Shown: piece by piece, positions 13,053-14,918 of the stretch | How the letters are laid out: each line of letters begins with the position of its first letter | Numbering within the stretch: the stretch's first letter is position 1 | Assembly (NCBI GenBank): GCA_001766655.1 | Contig: MJCC01000019.1 | Location: 283,472 to 298,389, forward strand | Length of the DNA: 14,918 nucleotides | Source of the DNA: Phytomonas francai | Lineage: Eukaryota > Euglenozoa > Kinetoplastea > Trypanosomatida > Trypanosomatidae | Direction of reading: 5' to 3' | Program-made: the position numbers and the translations under genes | Notes under the pieces: model-generated | What the model saw: only the letters and a program-made list of their open reading frames with translations | What the model was told of the DNA's origin: nothing | The model's database searches: none

Positions 13053-14918
13053 ATGCAAATGTTTTACTCAAGTGAAGAGTTAAATGACGACACAATGACA
13101 GAGCAGCCGCTTCCGCGCGTATACTCTGACATATCTACCACCAATCCCCTTTCAGGCATCTTTGAGCTCACCTCGACCCTTCTTTCGGATGATTATAAGA
13201 GGAGCAGTATGAAAAGCAGTAGAAAAAGCAGTAGAAAGAGTAGTTTCAGGCGGGAAAACTCGATTTCGGAAAAGGGGGTTTACAACGGCCTAGCAGTCCC
13301 CAGCGTCGAGAGCCTTTACAACGGCTTGACCTCGCTTACTTTAGAGTTTCGCGAAGTCCAGGGCCACTCGAGGTCGCGCGTTCCCTCGGCCGTGGCGCGG
13401 CTGTCGCGGGGGGGCTCCCCCGCCGCCGGCGCCGCGCTCTCGTCGTGCCGCCCCGACGAGGCCGAGCCCGCGGCCCGCAGCCACAGCCGCCGCAGCTCCC
13501 CCCTGCGCGCCTCCCTCTCCGTCGTCTACCCCACCGCCCCCCCAGCCCAGGCTCCAGGTCACGGCCCAACCCCTATGTCAGGCCACGGCTCTGTGACAGC
13601 TCCAGGCCACGGCCGTGCGCCGCGGCGTCACACGAAGGAGCCCGCGCTGCCGCTGCTGTCCGGCCAGCCCTCCGAGGCCGAGCTCCCCCCCCTCCGGCGG
13701 CAGCTCTCCCTGCCCGCCGTGGACGGCCACGCGGACGGGGCGGCGTCGGAGCTCGGGGGGGCCGGCCGCGGGGGCGAGAGCAGCCCGGCGCCCTTTTCCG
13801 ACCCCGCCGCGGGCAATGCGTCGATCCCCGAGAGGGCTCGGAGCGGGCGGATAAAGGTTGTCGTCCGCAAGAGGCCCTTCCACAGCGAGGAGGCGGGAAC
13901 GGACTGCGTGAGCATTCAGCCCCCGAATATTCAGCTTTCGATCACGAAGCAGCGCGTGGACCTGACGGAGTACCGAGAGCTCAACAACTTTAGCTTTGAT
14001 GCGGTCTTTGATGAGACCATAACCAACGACGCGATTTACGCCTCGTGCGGGCGCGAGTTGCTCGAGGAGGCGCTTAAAGGCGGGAGTTCGTCCTTCTTTG
14101 CCTCCGGCCAGACCGGCAGTGGGAAGACCTACACGATGATGGGTAACGAGCAGGAAAAGGGCCTTTACCTTCTCTGCGCCACGGACCTCTTCCAACGTCT
14201 GTCCCCGCATCACTCCGTTTTGGTTTCTTTCTACGAGATCTACTGCAACTCCCTCTACGATTTGCTCAACCAGCGCTTCCCGGTGATTCTGCGCGAGGAC
14301 GCGAAGGGGCGTGTGAACATCTGCGGCCTCTCCTGGCACCCCGCCGCCACGATCGACGAGCTCTGGAGCACCATGAACACCGGCCTGGAGGTGCGGCGCA
14401 CGGCCGCCACGGACGCCAACGAGCGCTCGAGTCGCTCCCACGCCGTGATGACCATTCGCGTCCAGGACGCGAGCAGCGCGAACTTTGGCGGGCGAATCAA
14501 CTTTGTCGACCTCGCCGGCAGCGAGAGCGCCGCGGATGCCGGGAACAAAGACCGCCGCATCCGCTTCGAGGGCGCGGAGATCAACAAGTCGCTGCTCGCG
14601 CTCAAGGAGTGCATCCGGGCCCTGGACGAGAAGAAGCGGCACATCCCGTTCCGCGGCTCGCGCCTGACCGAGGTCCTCCGGGACAGCTTCGTCGGGAACT
14701 GCCGCACCGTCATGATCGCGAACATCTCGCCGAGCGCGTTGAATTACGAGCACACACTCAACACCCTGCGGTACGCCTTCCGCGTGAAGGGGCTGACGGT
14801 GCCGACGCTGCTGCCCTGCCGCGTGCGAAACGTCTCGCGGCCGGCGCGAAGCCGCACGGCGCCGGCGCCGCCGGACGACACCGAGGCCCCGGCGGGCCGG
14901 CGGGCGCCCGCAGGGGGG
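13053..14918 (+). CDS. Kinesin-13 family motor protein, 3'-truncated by window edge
   Basis: The frame runs unbroken from ATG 13053 to the window end (622 residues seen); an in-frame TAG lies upstream at 12924-12926. Kinesin-13s depolymerise microtubule ends using ATP and act on spindles and flagella. Residues 1-265 are a low-complexity extension with a basic R-K-S-S array (50-67) and three copies of an 8-residue GHG repeat (167-190). The motor begins at IKVVVRKRPF (267). It contains the P-loop GQTGSGKT (352-359), switch I NERSSRSH (456-463), switch II DLAGSE (486-491), EGAEINKSLLALKECIRAL, and PFRGSRLTEVLRDSFVGN. Class assignment rests on VRKRP, on RVDLTEY (equivalent to the KVD finger of kinesin-13 loop 2, with Lys to Arg), and on the last two motifs. 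The usual SERGAD after switch II reads SESAAD here. The motor ends near LRYAFRVKGL and a Pro/Arg/Ala-rich tail begins. G+C jumps from about 42% to about 83% between roughly 13350 and 13400. ATG 13059 and 13095 are alternative starts. Confidence 0.95.
   Translation, partial: MQMFYSSEELNDDTMTEQPLPRVYSDISTTNPLSGIFELTSTLLSDDYKRSSMKSSRKSSRKSSFRRENSISEKGVYNGLAVPSVESLYNGLTSLTLEFREVQGHSRSRVPSAVARLSRGGSPAAGAALSSCRPDEAEPAARSHSRRSSPLRASLSVVYPTAPPAQAPGHGPTPMSGHGSVTAPGHGRAPRRHTKEPALPLLSGQPSEAELPPLRRQLSLPAVDGHADGAASELGGAGRGGESSPAPFSDPAAGNASIPERARSGRIKVVVRKRPFHSEEAGTDCVSIQPPNIQLSITKQRVDLTEYRELNNFSFDAVFDETITNDAIYASCGRELLEEALKGGSSSFFASGQTGSGKTYTMMGNEQEKGLYLLCATDLFQRLSPHHSVLVSFYEIYCNSLYDLLNQRFPVILREDAKGRVNICGLSWHPAATIDELWSTMNTGLEVRRTAATDANERSSRSHAVMTIRVQDASSANFGGRINFVDLAGSESAADAGNKDRRIRFEGAEINKSLLALKECIRALDEKKRHIPFRGSRLTEVLRDSFVGNCRTVMIANISPSALNYEHTLNTLRYAFRVKGLTVPTLLPCRVRNVSRPARSRTAPAPPDDTEAPAGRRAPAGG
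13551..13622 (+). repeat. Three-copy degenerate 24-bp tandem repeat in kinesin N-terminus
   Basis: Three 24-bp units (13551-13574, 13575-13598, 13599-13622) encode 8-residue blocks with the core GHG: APGHGPTP, MSGHGSVT, APGHGRAP. The repeat is in frame and confined to the non-motor extension. Confidence 0.8.

Noticed and set aside
13578..14753. 391-residue antisense open frame over the kinesin motor
   Set aside because: The + strand carries intact kinesin P-loop and switch motifs over the same bases; the antisense frame is explained by high G+C.

Overview
The window looks like part of a kinetoplastid (probably trypanosomatid) nuclear chromosome. All five recognisable genes lie on the + strand and none shows an intron. 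They are separated by 0.5-2 kb of AT-rich, microsatellite-laden spacer. The spacer just before most starts carries a polypyrimidine tract followed by an AG, as expected of spliced-leader trans-splicing in a polycistronic unit. Stop codons are standard (TAA, TAA, TAA, TAG). I cannot name the genus.

Layout: (1) 2-2665, the 3' part of a large unrecognised protein with an Ala/Arg/Gly-rich N-terminal half and an acidic/basic, partly coiled-coil C-terminal half. (2) 3698-6985, a 1095-residue CRAL-TRIO (Sec14-like) protein interrupted by an in-frame 33-bp minisatellite (10 complete copies) and followed by a long unrecognised C-terminal region. (3) 7445-8857, an 11-helix amino acid transporter of the AAAP/Aa_trans family. 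(4) 9671-10978, a shorter CRAL-TRIO paralogue of gene 2 that ends in a polybasic, cysteine-containing CaaX-type tail. (5) 13053-14918, the N-terminal extension and whole motor domain of a kinesin-13, cut by the window edge.

The gaps hold candidate splice-acceptor tracts, simple repeats, a perfect 68-bp AT-rich palindrome (11625-11692) and several possible hairpins, but no convincing RNA gene. Base composition changes abruptly within genes: sampled lines go from about 80% G+C down to about 43% in gene 1, and from about 42% up to about 83% in the kinesin.

The genes do not form one obvious pathway. The strongest link is that genes 2 and 4 are paralogues flanking the transporter; both probably bind lipid and act at membranes. 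The best candidates for something undescribed are the lipid-anchor-like tail of the short CRAL-TRIO protein, the repeat-expanded long paralogue with its unrecognised C-terminal domain, and the divergent kinesin-13.
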